DNA of 64,000 nucleotides from Lithobates sylvaticus (GCA_028564925.1 CM053026.1:595320661-595384660), one strand, 5' to 3'. Shown: positions 11,016-22,519, numbered from the stretch's first letter. Translations and numbers: made by a program. Notes: generated by a model not told the origin, from the letters alone.

Positions 11016-12361
11016 AAATTAGAGAACACTTTCAGATACCTCATAGTTAATGGTGTTAATCTGGTACCTTGTCCTAATTTCTTTAATTTTCTGACAAACC
11101 TTATTCACTGACTTTGCAAGATGGTGAGCTGTTCTAAAGTAACTGAAACCCTCCAGCAGCTGGTTGTCCAGATGAAGGCCAAAGGGATGACCCTGTCAGC
11201 CATAGCAATAGAAGTTTGTTGTTCCAAATCTGTGATTTCTGGAATATTGCATCATTACAACATCACAAACTCATTCAAGACCCCCCCCCCCCCCCCCCCC
11301 CCCAAGCAGGCTTGTCGTCCATAAAAGACAAATGCAAGAGGACAGGATAATGCAGAGAATCTCAATGGGCAATCAGTTCAACACTGCACATCTGTCTCGT
11401 AATACAGTGTCTCACCGTTTAAGAGAATTTGGACTGAAAGCCCACTTTGCAGTGACCAAACCTTTAATTAGCAGAAAGAATCAAAAGGCTAGACTAACCT
11501 TTTATGAGGAGCATGTTGTGTGGACAGAGAGGAACTGGCCCAAAGTTCACCTTGGTCATGAAAGCAAGGTTAATTTATTTGGGTCCAATGGGAAACATTA
11601 TTTTTGGGGAAAGACTGAACCCAAAGTGTGTAAAGAAGTCAGTGGACGGGGAAGCGTCATGGTTTCGGGGATGTTTTCTGCAGCAGGGGTTGGGCCTCTT
11701 ATACAGCTACATGGCAAAATGAATGCAAAAGTTTATCAGTACCTTCTTCAACAACATGCAGTTCCGTCCCTGTGTTCATCATCCAATCAGCCAGCAATTT
11801 TCATGCACGACAATGGTGCCTGTCACACAGCAAAATGGGTAAAGCAGTTCCTTGAAGCTGAAAATATTGAAATAGTCAAATGGCCAGCCCAGAGTCCTGA
11901 TCTAAACCAATAGAAAACCTCTGGAAAAATCCTTGGTAACAAAGTTATGGCCCAGAAATTCACTACAGTCCCTGAACTGTGGAAGAGACTAAAATAAGAG
12001 TGGAACAAAATCACACCAGAGCAGTGTGAGAGACTAGTGATGTCATGTGGCCGCAGATGTGCTGAAGTCATTGAAAGCAAGGGCTTGTACACTTCCTACT
12101 AATTGTTGATTGTTGTAATCTTCAAATATTTTGCTACAGTCATTGCTGTTCTCTAATTTTTATCTTTGTGTTTTCTACAAAGTAAAGTTTATTTTTTTAT
12201 TTTTATTTTTTTAAAATGCCTTGGTTACTTTGAAAAAACACTACAATTAGCATGGTGTATAGCCACAACTAAAATGCCATCAAATGTTGAGCAATGAAGA
12301 TTATTGTTTCTGAAAAAAAAAAAAGGGTTCAAAAACTGTTCTCTAATTTTGATCTCTATTG
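11016..12361 (+). mobile_element. Decayed Tc1/mariner transposon
   Basis: The right terminus, read inward, is CAATAGAGATCAAAATTAGA next to a TA dinucleotide (12362-12363). The left terminus keeps AAAATTAGAGAACACTTTCA but has lost its outermost ~11 bases, so it abuts the TTAA end of the preceding repeat. An inner copy of the motif (TGTTCTCTAATTTTTATC) near 12148 suggests subterminal direct repeats. The transposase inside is broken. Confidence 0.75.
11121..12102 (+). pseudogene. Tc1-type transposase pseudogene
   Basis: The reading runs from MVSCSKVTETLQQLVVQMKA (helix-turn-helix region) to the C-terminal ERLVMSCGRRCAEVIESKGL and a TAA stop. The second catalytic Asp is visible in MHDNGACHTAKW. 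At the first catalytic site the usual WSDESK appears as LGHESK, with His replacing Asp. Near 11905 the SPDLNPIEN motif is disrupted by a one-base loss, which gives SPDLNQ and a stop. A C tract of about 23 bases at 11281-11303 lies in the N-terminal third and shifts the frame, splitting the gene between 11324 and 11332. A full-length Tc1 transposase has about 330-345 residues, and the total span here agrees. It is a dead copy. Confidence 0.85.
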
Positions 12362-12371
12362 TAGCTCCACC

Positions 12372-13548
12372 CAGGACTGTCTTTAAGGCAGGGCAAAAGG
12401 GACAGTTGCCCTGGGCCCAATTATTGTTGTGGGGCCCTTAGCAGCTGCCTCATACTTGCCAGCTATGCCAGTTTAAATTCTCTTGCCCCTTGAAGTTTTA
12501 GTTCCGTGCTGTGTCCTGATATCTCAGTGTGAAGTTCTGTTACTAATGCTGCTTTGCTCGCCCCTATTGGTGTGTACAGATGACTCGCCTGCAGACCCTG
12601 TGTTTATGTGTAAATAACCTGCATTGTTATGTAAATTTCTGCAGCATTAATATGTAAATAGCCACAGACCAGCGAAATTCAAATGTATATCATGCCCTCC
12701 TGAGGTAATATCCACCATCACTTCTGCTGAATGCTGCCCACTGGGAAGGAAAAGGGGCATGCTTGCAAGTCTTGCTTACAACTGTGGTCATTAGGCCTAA
12801 CATCAGCCTGTTGTGCAAAGGTAAGCAAACTGGAGGTGGAACCCTCTTTCAAAATAACATGGAGCCACAGCGCTGTGAATTTTGGTGCATGTGACTATGC
12901 ACATCTCAGCAGATGCGTGAGGATGTCATTAACAATGAATGGAACTGCTGTGTAGCTGTTAAAGGGCAGCATGTTTCTGTGGTGCCAGGAAAGTGATTTT
13001 GCAAACGTTCCTGACACACAAATGTGAATGCAGGCTAAATGTCTCAGTGTCAATTTTCTAATTACATTGGGGCTTGGTTGTACAATCCTTTCATTCACAT
13101 TAGTGGCCAGTGTGAAGGTCCCCCTTACATTAGTGGTCAGTGTAAATACCCATTACATTGGCGGCCAGTGTAGAAACGCCTCTTAGTGTTGATAATCGGT
13201 AACAAAAAATCCAAAGTTGCATTTGTGGTCAGTTTCAAATCCTCACTTAAATTAGTGGTCCATGTAGAAGCCCCCTTTAAATTGGTGATAAGTGTAAATC
13301 CCCCCTTGCATCGGTGGCCAGTGTAGAAATCCCCTTTGTATTGGTTGTTGATGGAAAGTCCCCCATTACATTGGTTGTCAATGTAAAGTATTCATTACAT
13401 TGGTAATCGGTGTACATTTCCCTTTACATTGGTAGTAAGTGTAAATCCCCCCTTTACATTGGTCATTGTAAATCCCCCCTAACCCGACTCTAATACGGCC
13501 CAAAAAAATGTTTGCCAATGGTCCAATCCATAATTAAAGAGGGCCCTG
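12372..13548. mobile_element. hAT-type non-autonomous element with inner minisatellite
   Basis: The termini are CAGGACTGTCTTTAAGG and, read inward from the right, CAGGGCCCTCTTTAATTATG. GCTCCACC is repeated perfectly at 12364-12371 and 13549-13556, an 8-bp target duplication as in hAT. The left part carries the GCCCTGGGCCC motif shared with 24040. No transposase is present. The right half contains a minisatellite. Confidence 0.85.
13085..13485 (+). repeat. Minisatellite, ~28-30-bp unit
   Basis: Degenerate tandem units of the form CCCCCTTACATTGGTGGTCA, plus GTGTAAAT, run through the right half of the hAT-type element. About 12-13 units can be counted by eye, all diverged from each other. Confidence 0.75.
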
Positions 13549-13689
13549 GCTCCACCCATACATCCACTCACAGGACCTGTCTAAATCTATAAAATGAAAA
13601 CTAGAGCAACCTCCCCCATTATTCATAACAATAAGACCAAAAAAGGGAGGATTCATATGCTGCCATGGATTGGCGTTGGGAAAGGAAAA

Positions 13690-14290
13690 TTACATTAAAG
13701 CGGTTCTGCACTGTCTATTTTTTTTTTTTTGAGCGATGCTATGGATTGCAACATGTTTTGTATGTACTCACGTGTTCCTGTTCTCCGAGTCATTGCTGCC
13801 GGTTTTCGTCCTGTAAAAAAAATTTGAATCATCCTTCCTGCTGGGGGCCATCTTGCCTGTGGGCATGTGAAATCCCACAGGCACTTCAGATGGCCCAGCA
13901 TGCATCGCCGTTACTGCGCCGATCTCGCGCGTGCGCAGTAACGGCGAAGTGCAGCTCACGTTCTCCGAAATCTCGCGAGATGTCGGCACATCTGCCGACA
14001 TCTCGCGAGATTTCGGAAGATGTGGCTTACATCTCGCGAGATTTCGGAAGATGTGGCCTAATCTCGCGAGATTTCGGAAGATGTGGCCGAAATCTCGCGA
14101 GATTTCGGAAGATGCGTCCGAAATCTCGCGATATTTCGGAAGATGCCCGCACAGACTGCTGGGATCAATGACACCAGATCCCAGGAGACAGTGCGGCGTG
14201 ACGAGGATCCCCGCAAGACCCCGCCCACCGCCGCAGACACAGAGGACAGCAAGTCGGCGATTATCAAGGTAAGTAAAAAAAAAAAAAAAC
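13690..14290. mobile_element. TTAA-type MITE containing a CGCG-palindrome array
   Basis: It opens with ATTAAAGCGGTTCTGCACTG, like the TTAAAGCGG termini at 42313 and elsewhere. It is CpG-rich in its middle, unlike its AT-rich surroundings. The right boundary near the GTAAGTAAAAAA run at 14270 is uncertain because no closing TTAA is clear. The array at 13971-14133 is listed separately. Confidence 0.45.
13971..14133. promoter_or_regulatory. Array of six TCTCGCGAGA palindromes, 30-31-bp period
   Basis: Perfect TCTCGCGAGA copies start at 13971, 14001, 14032, 14062 and 14093; a sixth (TCTCGCGATA) starts at 14124. Units also share TTTCGGAAGATGTGGC. TCTCGCGAGA is an established vertebrate promoter element (the CGCG element), bound by BANP and formerly linked to ZBTB33. 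Spacing of about three helical turns would place sites on one face of the DNA. Function here is inference; the array may be only a minisatellite that captured the motif. Confidence 0.6.
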
Positions 14291-14299
14291 AATTTTCCA

Positions 14300-16107
14300 T
14301 CTTCCTGATGCTAACATGACAGCATGCATGCGAGTGATAAATAACTAAATGGGGAGGGTTAAAATGTATTATCAAACTTAATTACAATGGACATGGAAGC
14401 CTGGACCTTCATTCTGTCAAAGTCGATTGACATACAAGCCCCTGTATCTTCCCTGTAGTGCCTGAGGCAGGTGCACTACGGCAATCATCCTGCTGCTTTG
14501 CAGATGTCTCCATAGACATTTTGCATGCACTGCCCTGAACTCGGATGTAAAAATGGACCTAGCTGAATGAGCCTCTATCACTTTTGGAGGCTCTTGCCTG
14601 GCTGCACTGTAAGTTTTATGGATGACCTTGACACTCCAAGATGACAAGGTTTTACTGTAGCTTCCTTCTCTGAATTTGCCTGATGGAAACACAAACAGCC
14701 TTTCGGAGGATTTTAAGTAAGAAGGGGCTTGAAGGTAGGCATTTTAGACACTTGGTACTTCCAGCTTGTGTATTTGAGATACTGTCTCTGCTGGAAAGGA
14801 TGGAAACGGGCACTTTGTAGAATAAAAATAGAAGCCACCTTTGGAACAAAGGTGCTCAAGGAGCATTGGCCCACACTTGTCCGGAAGGAACAAGATGTAG
14901 GACTCTGTAGCCCAAGTGCTTGCAGATCTCCCATCAACAAAACTCCTGTAGGGGATGAAGGGATTAAAAAGGGCTTATATAAAACTTCATATTGCGACTG
15001 CTACTCTTCTTGAATCAACCTCTTCACCTTTACATTAATTGAGGAGAATGAAAGCCTGTGCCTTGAAAACGTGAACATCTGCCTTTTAAGGCAACCATAT
15101 GGGTCATCCCATTCTAGGCCTACTTAACCATCCTAATGAGTAATGAATGACATGAATTGACTCAAAAGACACTCAAACTCTGCTTGGCCTCTTCAAGGGG
15201 GTTGATCGACCTTCTACCTTTTTGTGATGCCAGGTGTAAGGCAGGGGTGAATGGCTTGAACAAGGGTGCCCTCAGAGCTAGGAATAGCCAAGCCTCCTTG
15301 GTTAGTAGGGCTAACTCTGATGCCCCTGAACTTATCTGCAGAGCTGCGTCCTTGATGTTGTGCCCAGAGTCTGCTGGTAAAAGTGGCTGGAGAACTCAGC
15401 TAGAGACTCAACAACTGCTTGCCCATGAAGTACCATGACTTGCTGGATCACAGCATTCTTTGCCCTTAGAGTGGTCTCAGCGGCAATATCCACAGGCATG
15501 TTAGTCTGGCAATAGGTCTGCTACACAGGCCCATCACTTCTAACTCTTTTGTCACTGTTTGCACTCGAGGGGAAGGAATGCCGACACTCACTGGTAATTT
15601 TCTTTACCTCATGAGACCTGCGGGGCTGGATGAGCTGCTGTCCACACTGGACTTGCCATGACACGATGATGCTCTTTTAGCTTGACCTTAAGCAAGAGCG
15701 AGAGCAGGCTATAATGCACCAGAAGATGGAGGCCACGCTCATAGAAAGGAACTCTTAACCACACTTATGGTCCCTACCTGAGCACATGAAGTTCTTGGTT
15801 ATGTGGCAGAAATTATATATTGGAGCACTGCACTGGATGTCAGCACTGCGCAGAAAGTAAAATGAAAGAGACTCAGAGAAAGAAGCAAACAAATCATATA
15901 CATGTGCCAAAATCGCCTTCTTTCTTCCCTTCATTCACCTGCAGCTTATGCAAGGGAAAACAGAGACTTAACATCTGCTTTAAGGGCTATTGCCTACTCA
16001 TGAGAATGGGTGGCAATTTGGTCTGCTGAGTGTTATTCCTAAGGAAAAGAGCTCACATTATCACTTTACTGGTGGATTCAAGGTGCCATGTTCACAAGAT
16101 TTCACAC
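14300..16107. other. Unassigned 1.8-kb stretch
   Basis: No gene family is recognised on either strand. 15157-15438 has an open plus-strand frame of 93 codons (CLASSRGLIDLLPFCDARCK) and a partly open minus-strand frame, but neither gives a domain I can name. It could be old coding retroelement sequence; I do not assert that. Confidence 0.4.
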
Positions 16108-16120
16108 TGGTGTGTGACAC

Positions 16121-16335
16121 TTTTTTTTTTTTTTTTTTCCAATAAAAGTTTTTATTAAGCAAAAAAAAGTTACCATAGAAACCACACAATGTCAGTACAA
16201 TTATCATAAATTGCATAGCCATACACATGGTCAAACTGTTTGAGAAGTAACATTGAATAGAATGAAGACATGTAAACTTCTTATTCGCTGTGCCTATTTC
16301 AAACTTACAGTTCAGATATATGTCAAACATTACTA
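16121..16335 (-). mobile_element. 5'-truncated LINE insertion (3' end only)
   Basis: A poly-T run at 16121-16139 followed by CCAATAAAAGTTTTTATTAA reads on the minus strand as an A-tailed 3' end. TGGTGTGTGACAC is repeated exactly at 16108-16120 and 16336-16348, a 13-bp target duplication. Poly(A) tail, truncation and target duplication together are the mark of target-primed reverse transcription. The clade is probably L1/Tx1, but the fragment is too short to be sure. Confidence 0.85.
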
Positions 16336-16348
16336 TGGTGTGTGACAC

Positions 16349-16961
16349 TTATATGGACTTTCTGGATTCTTTTTTTTTTTTTTACTTATATATTTGCTGT
16401 CCAAACATATTTTTTAACACCCTATTTTGTGTATATATACCTAGAATTCTTTTCACTATTTTTGAAGATTTCATTGCGCTGCTGTGGAATATTGTTGTTA
16501 TATTACTGATGACTGTCTCACATATATGGTTTAGGTAGTGGAATAACTACTATTACTATATCTGGTTAATAAGTCTTGTGCATGGTGGAACCCCTTTTTA
16601 TTATTTAAATTTTAAACATCAGTTTCTTTTGATATGGGCGATACAAAACACTGTGATGTGTATGGCATGAAGTCAATATACAGCTGACACACCCCCATCC
16701 AACCTTCTGCAGCGTAAGTGACAGCAGCTTGCGGCAGGGATTGGTACTGGATGTCAGTCATCTCTGTATCCTTACCTATTGTTTGAGTGAGGGTTTCCAT
16801 GAAGACAAAAATCTTCTTGATTTGTGATGCCACCATAGCCTGCTGAGTGTCTTTTTTATTCTGTACCCCGAGCCAATCGAGCAGCAGACTATAGGACCAA
16901 GCCGTCATGTGGCTGTGTGATTTACTAGTAAAAAAAAAGTTGATTTGTTTTTTAAAGGAAT
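16349..16961. other. Unassigned spacer
   Basis: AT-rich to 16610. From 16612 to 16960 a minus-strand frame is open but shows no known family. No gene is recognised. Confidence 0.4.
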
Positions 16962-17445
16962 TTAAAGCAGTATTAAACCCAAAAGCAAACATTTATTATA
17001 TTGCAGCTAAGCAATTCTTAGATGTGATGGCTGGATTTGTTTAATTTTAGGCTTTCTTTCTTCTGTTTTCATCATGTGATCCAGCCAGTAAGTCTGTTGT
17101 TTTTCAGGGATGAGACAGATCATTTGCTGGCAGGGGTGCTAAAAATGATCAGCTTTTATTTATGTAAAACCTTCATCTCAAAAGGTAAAAAAAACCTGTA
17201 ACGGAATATAAAATACTAGCTGGAGTCCAACGTCAATTTGTTTGTGTATCTAAATCTTCTAGTACTTCTAACACTTCCCTCCCCCAGACTGAAAATGCTG
17301 CTGTCCAAATGTGCCCCATGTGCTCCTTCATGCGGAGTGGGGGCACTCTAACACAGGAGGTGCGTTACTGGACAAATCACCAGGGGAAACCAGAGGGAAA
17401 AAAAAGCCTTAAAAGAAAATGAATGCCGCCATCACATTTTAATGA
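16962..17445 (+). repeat. TTAA MITE (left arm intact, right arm decayed)
   Basis: It starts TTAAAGCAGTATTAAACCCA. The left-arm words GATGTGATGGCTGGATTTG are mirrored at GAATGCCGCCATCACATT, so the element folds back. The matching right terminus has diverged. The same terminus occurs in reverse at 720-745. Confidence 0.5.
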
Positions 17446-17499
17446 TTCGTATTTCTGCAATTTATTACACTTTTGAGTTAAATGCATTACAAATTTTTT

Positions 17500-18103
17500 T
17501 CAAAGGGATAACCTGACCTTTTTTTTAATAACTTTACAGTTACCTAAACAGACACCTAAACATCTTTTACCTTAATGCAAGGAATGCATTAAAGTAATTC
17601 TAAAGTCTCGTTTTTTTATTTATTTTTTTCTAAAAATAACAAACATGTTCTTACTCACCTGCTCTGTGCAGTTGGTTTTGCACAGAGCAGCCCTGATCCT
17701 CCTCTTCTCAGGTCCCTCCCTCCTGTTGAGTGCCCCCACAGCAAGCAGCTTGCTATGGGGGCACCTGAGCCGAGTCATAGCTCCGTGTGTCCATTCAGAC
17801 ACAGAGCCCTAGTTCAGCCCCGCCCCTCTCTCTCCTGATTGGCTAACTGACTTTGACAGCAGCTGGAGAAAATTGCACTGCTGTTGTGTCTCAGCTATTC
17901 GGGAGGAGAGTCCCGGATGGCTGAGGCAGTCATGGACATCGCTGGACAGAGATGAGGTTTAGGTAAGTATTAGGTGGTGCTGGGGCGGTTGCTGCACACA
18001 GAAGATTTTTTATCTTAATGTATATGCATTAAGATAAAAAAAAAAATTCGGCCTTTACAACCACTTCAAGGTAAAACATGTTTAGGCTTTACAACCACTT
18101 TAA
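17500..18103. repeat. TTAA-bounded non-autonomous repeat, family C
   Basis: TTAAAG occurs at 17589 and the right end is TTTACAACCACTTTAA, with that last segment duplicated once (about 18053-18066 and 18087-18103). The inner hallmarks ACTCACCTGCTCTGTGCAG and GCAAGCAGCTTGCTATGGGG recur at 19200-19255, and the AAGATAAAA hairpin at ~18005-18040 has the loop form seen in 40470-41418. Non-coding. Confidence 0.55.
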
Positions 18104-19194
18104 CTTCTGGCTAAGCATAGAGACTCCAGCTTTGTAAAAATTCACAACATTATTAGTGGCTCTTGTGAAGCCAAAAGCCCTGAGCACCAGCAAGTAAACA
18201 GGCTAAGCACAATCATTTACATTTTGCTTTCTAGACACCAACCCAGCATCATGTGATCTGACACATCCTAATTATAGACGGCAGACTCATATTTATGTAT
18301 CGTGGCAACTGGATAAAGCAGTTCTGTAGTTGTACGTGCTAGCGGTATACTAGAAAGAATGAGCTCATCATCATTATCAGATGATCCAATCAACCCTCCG
18401 TACAGCAGATGCCGCAGGAAAGCTACCTTTTATTACAATTTTGTTTGGAAGGGTTCCCACGATAAGGCATCATATGGTAAACAACACTGATTAATTTGTG
18501 TACTAGTATAGGATTTTATCTGACCTTTATTGTATTGCCTCTGCTTTTCTTGCTTTCGTAAGCACTATTGGTTCCATCACCTTAAACTGAAGCTCTCAGC
18601 TGTCATCTCATCAAATAAAAAGAGCATTGGAAATATGCATAGTATTGTACACTATAGAAACCGTTGAAACTTTACTATGGCACAGTAAGTGATGAATTTC
18701 TAGTTTACTGTGTTCAGTAAATGCCCTTTGCTTGGCATCATTGCTGTTTGCTTTGCCCTAGCAGGTGTGTTACATTAAAGCAGAACTACACATCATCTTA
18801 ACACCACAAACCAAAAACGCTGTTTTAATTCATTTTTAATATTCAAAGCAAACTCACTCATCCATCTATGTCGCCATGCTTTATTTTTCTGAGAAATCAC
18901 TTGCTGTGAAAAACACCCCTTAGCATTTCTGAACATAGCCATATTGAGTAAGGGAAGATGATTCATGTAGCATTTACTTCTTGGGATCCATCTGCCTTTA
19001 GCACAGGAGAGTGTGCTTAGCTGAGAAAACCTCTCCCGAAGACTCATGCACTAAGACGCACGACTATTATTTGCCTAGGCCTGGATACAATAACTGAATA
19101 AATGTAAAAAAAAAAAAAAGTTTAAAACAAGAAAACATTATATCATTTCCTATCTATTTACTAATGCCAGCAGCATAACGTGGAACTTCACTCT
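18104..19194. other. Unassigned stretch
   Basis: A TTAAAGCAGAACTACA word near 18774 looks like another TTAA MITE terminus, but no partner end is clear. No gene is seen. Confidence 0.35.
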
Positions 19195-19632
19195 CTAAGG
19201 CCCCTCTCTCCTGTTGAGTGCCCCCACAGCAAGCAGCTTGCTATGGGGGCACCCAAGCTGAGCCACAGCTCACTGTGTCCATTCAGACATGTAACGTCAC
19301 TGGCTGCAAGCACTCAGAACATCTCCTAAACTGTGCAAGTTTTAGAGATAGTCACAGTATCTACAGGTAAGCTTTATTATAGCCTTGCCTGTAGGTATAA
19401 GTGGTAAAACTGAGTTTACTACATGTTTAATTCCGAACATCAAGAACGCAGTGATGTACAACACGTAAAACGAGCCGAGAAAAATTAAGTTTAATAACCA
19501 GTGCTGCTCTTCTGCTGGATTTCGAGCATGCGTGGCACTTTGTGCGCCGGAATTGTCTACACACGATCGGAATTTATGCAAACGGATTTTGTTGTCGGAA
19601 AATTTTCTGGCCGACCGTGTGTACGCGGAATA
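19195..19632. repeat. Fragments of a family C repeat and of an ACACACGATCGGA MITE
   Basis: 19195-19400 repeats the TTGAGTGCCCCCACAGCAAG block of family C. About 19420-19632 resembles the MITE at 54362-54786 (GAGCATGCGTGGCACTTTGT, TCTACACACGATCGGAATTT, CCGACCGTGTGTACGCGG). It stops abruptly where Gypsy-like sequence begins. Confidence 0.55.
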
Positions 19633-19882
19633 AGACTCCACGACACCTTCCAGTGGGTCTCCTACAGCCCATACCCAATGGAGAGAGGCCTTGGACCCAT
19701 CTGTTTAAGGATTTCATTGTGGAGTTACACAACTCCCAGGGCAACACAGTTATCCTTATGGTGGTTAACAGGTTCTCGAAAATGTCTCATTATATTCCAC
19801 TTAAGAAGCCCACATCTAAGGAACTGGCTTCAATTTTTGTTCTGGAGATCTTACTTACATGGGCTCTTGAATAGGGGTAGTC

Positions 19883-20999
19883 TTTTTTTTATAAACAGAA
19901 AAGTCAGTGCTACTACCCATACACCACATAGATAGCAGAGCTCCCAGGTGCTCGATCCACAGTCGCTGGCTCAGTAGAGTAATGTAGAAAAAATGATCCG
20001 CACTCCGGTTGTTGCTCTTAAAATTTCTTCATTTTATTGAATAGCCACAGGGAACAAACACAGATTAAGTCAGTTGATGCTGTAGTATATATCGAATAAA
20101 GTGCTAAATTACAGTGCTAAATTCAAAAATGTGCATATACTAAAGTGCATAGAATAAAAAACAAAAAACAAACATAATATTTCCAATAAAGTGCTTCCAG
20201 TAAAGTGCTGCCAATAAAGTGCTCATAGTTACTGTGAAATATACAATGAAATAATGTATCCAATGGATCAATTACATACAGAACATGACTGTATGTTAAA
20301 ATGTCCAGTATGGTGTGACGGTGCACAAATAATATAGTTCACTCAAAAATAAAGTGCATAAATGTGTTCCAATCCTTCCGCCAGATGTATTATTCCACCA
20401 TAGAACCAAAGCCTCAATACTTGTAGGTTTCTTTCAGTGAACCTTGGTAACTTTAATATCTTCCTTAGGGACTTGTCCCTGAGGAAGTCACAAGGTGCGT
20501 AACGTGACGTAACATGTGGGTACTCAAACCAGAAGTAAACACAGCGGACCAGAAGTAGGTGCCACGGATCGCAAACAAAGTAAGGAGGATCTAAACAACG
20601 TTATTGAATGCTATTTCTTTGCTGTACACTACATATGGCCCATTTTTAAAGCCATTTTAACTGTGATAAATGTAAGCAGCCCATTTGTTTTATTAAATTG
20701 ATCTATTTTTTGGGTAACACACTATCTGAGCCCTATTTTTTATTTTTTTTTTGCATATACCATTGTGAGCCGCCACTCAGCACCCCAATAGGATTCTGCC
20801 ATAAGGAGGAACAGACCACCTAATATCACTGGAGCACTGAAGCGCTTTATATTTACCCTAAAGGTAAGAGCTCTGTGAGCACAATGATGGATATTAAAGT
20901 TACCAAGGTTCACTGAAAGAAACCTACAAGTATTGAGGCTTTGGTTCTATGGTGGAATAATACATCTGGCGGAAGGATTGGAACACATTTATGCATTTT
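19883..20999. mobile_element. Foldback insertion inside the Gypsy integrase region
   Basis: The host reads GGGGTAGTC on the left and GTAGTC then AGTTTGTGTCC on the right, so GTAGTC is duplicated around the insert. The arms at about 20342-20460 and 20884-20990 are inverted copies (AATACTTGTAGGTTTCTTTC pairs with its complement). The extreme right end also mirrors TGTAGAAAAAATG at ~19984, so the right arm looks internally deleted. The loop carries a hammerhead-like motif (20476-20520). No protein is encoded. Confidence 0.7.
20476..20520 (+). ncRNA. Hammerhead-ribozyme-like motif (degenerate)
   Basis: CTGAGGA at 20479-20485 fits the conserved CUGANGA core. It is followed by a perfect 5-bp stem II (GTCAC at 20487-20491, GTGAC at 20504-20508) and GTAACATGT where GAAA plus a short palindromic stem III is expected. 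The second core strand departs from GAAA and the base at the cleavage position is G, so activity is unlikely. CC/GG flanks give only a short stem I. Confidence 0.35.
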
Positions 21000-22227
21000 T
21001 TTCTACAGTAGTCAGTTTGTGTCCCAGTTCTGTTGCGCCTTTTGTGCACAGTTGGGAATTCAGCTTGCTTTCTCCTCTGCGTATCACCTGCAGTCTAATG
21101 GGGCCGCAGAACGAGCCAACCAGTCCTTGGAGCAGTTCCTACGTTGGTATATTTTTGACCATCATAACCAGACCTCTTACCTTGGGCGGAGTTTGCTCAC
21201 AATAGTGCCGAAACTATGGTTTCCAACCTTTAATGTTGCCTGACTCATTTGTTCCGCAGGGCACTCCTGTATTAGAGGAACATCTCCGTGGTCTTCGTTC
21301 CACATGGGCAGAAGTCCAGGAGGCTTTGCAACATGCCAATGATAGGTAGAGACTCCATGCTGACCGCAGATGCCTGCCTGTGCCTTCCTACCAGATTTGG
21401 GACAGGGTCTGGCTGTAATCTTGCAACCTCCAACTACGTGTTCCCTCTCTGAAGTTGGCACCTCGGTTTATTGGGCCTTTCCGTATTATCCGCAGGATTA
21501 ACCCAGTGGCTTACGATTTAGACCTTCCTTCTAATATGCTTATATCAAATGTATTCCATGTCTCATTATTAAAACCTTTGGTCTGCAACAACTTTAACAC
21601 CTGGGTGCCACGTCCTCACCCTGTACAGGTTGAGAACCATGAGGAGTATGAAGTACAGTCCTTTGTTGACTCCTGTAGGTTCCGTGGGCGCATATAGTAC
21701 ATGGTGCATTGGAAAGGGTACGGCCTGGAGGAACGCTCATCCTCGGACATACATCCCCATGTCCTCCTCCATGATTTCCATAGACTTTTTCCCATCAAAC
21801 CTGGTGGTCCTCCAAGGGAGAGGGGTCTTTGAGGAGGGGGAATTGTCAGGGCTGGGCTCAGCCCTTCCTTCTCTGAGCTGGCTAGTTTCCAGCTCTTATC
21901 TCTCCACAGTGACTCACCTGTTGATGATATCCTGCTCGTCAGTCCTGCTTACTTTAGCCGTCCAGCCCAGATGATCTCTGCCTTCGCCTGGTCAACATCA
22001 CAGAGATTCTCTTCTGTGTGCCTGTTAAAGACTTGCTTGGCTGACGTTCTTGCATGCTGTTCCACTATGCTGATTCTTGGCTTCCTGACTTTCTGGCTTG
22101 TCTGACTATCCATTCTGGTTACCAAACATTGGCTATGTTTTGACTACATTTCTTCTATTTACTTTTATTATTAAACAAGTGTGATTTAACTGTACTTCTG
22201 TCTTGGTCTGATTTATGGTTTCTGACA

Positions 22228-22519
22228 CTATGCCACCGCAACCTGCCCTATGCCACACCAACCTACCCAATGCCTCGCCAACCTGCCCTATGTCTCGCCA
22301 ACCTGCCCTATGCCACCGCAAACTGCCCTATGTCACCCCAACCTTCCCTATGCCACTCCAGACTGCCCTATACCACCCTATACTATTATTTACAGGGGCC
22401 ATTTGGGGGTGTGCCCCGTGACCCTGTACTGCCTGCAGGGCGCTGGGCAGGATAGACAGGAGGGGGGGTGACACCATGTTTTTCTGCACCAGGTGACACC
22501 AACCCTAGTGACGCCACTG
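22228..22519. repeat. Minisatellite plus hAT-like terminus
   Basis: 22228-22385 is a tandem array of ~17-20-bp units such as CTATGCCACACCAACCTACC (about eight). Downstream, ACCCTAGTGACGCCACTGG at ~22501-22519 reads inward on the minus strand as CCAGTGGCGTCACTAGGGT, a terminus typical of a hAT-type family. The opposite terminus is not found; the Gypsy fossil may have entered this element. Confidence 0.5.

Larger units (their letters stand above)
7040..11016 (+). mobile_element. TTAA-bounded repeat (family E) split by two later insertions
   Basis: Host pieces lie at about 7040-7418, 10025-10399 and 10931-11016, closing with GCAGGAAAGGGTTAA. Removing the palindrome (7419-10024 plus its target duplication) and the solo LTR (10400-10930) rejoins a continuous AT-rich repeat. 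The word AGTATGGGGGTTCT runs on into AAGTAGTTTTCTAGC across the LTR site, which shows the continuity directly. The left boundary is approximate. No coding capacity is seen. Confidence 0.6.
19640..22227 (+). mobile_element. Fossil chromodomain Gypsy retrotransposon, 3' part with LTR
   Basis: Three parts follow in order. An integrase-core segment is visible around 19690-19870 (FKDFIVELHNSQGNTVIL, then VNRFSKMSHYIPLKK) and resumes around 21010-21170 (FVSQFCCAFCAQLGIQLAF, SNGAAERANQSLEQFL). A C-terminal region at 21455-21830 contains RFIGPFRIIRRINPVAYDLD and a chromodomain-like segment with VHWKGYG. A 3' LTR at 21844-22227 begins TGTCAGGGCTGGGC and ends TTTCTGACA after a purine-rich tract. Gag, protease and reverse transcriptase are absent and the remainder is broken in several places, so it is an old, incomplete fossil of the chromovirus branch of Gypsy. 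A foldback element is inserted in the integrase region. Confidence 0.8.

Noticed and set aside
13665-14292. Several long frames on both strands rich in Arg, Ser and Asp
   Set aside because: They arise from the palindromic TCTCGCGAGA array, which is open in many frames at once; no domain and no codon pattern.
14729-15438. Possible DIRS- or retroelement-like coding remnant
   Set aside because: Short open frames exist, but no motif could be matched on either strand; left unassigned.
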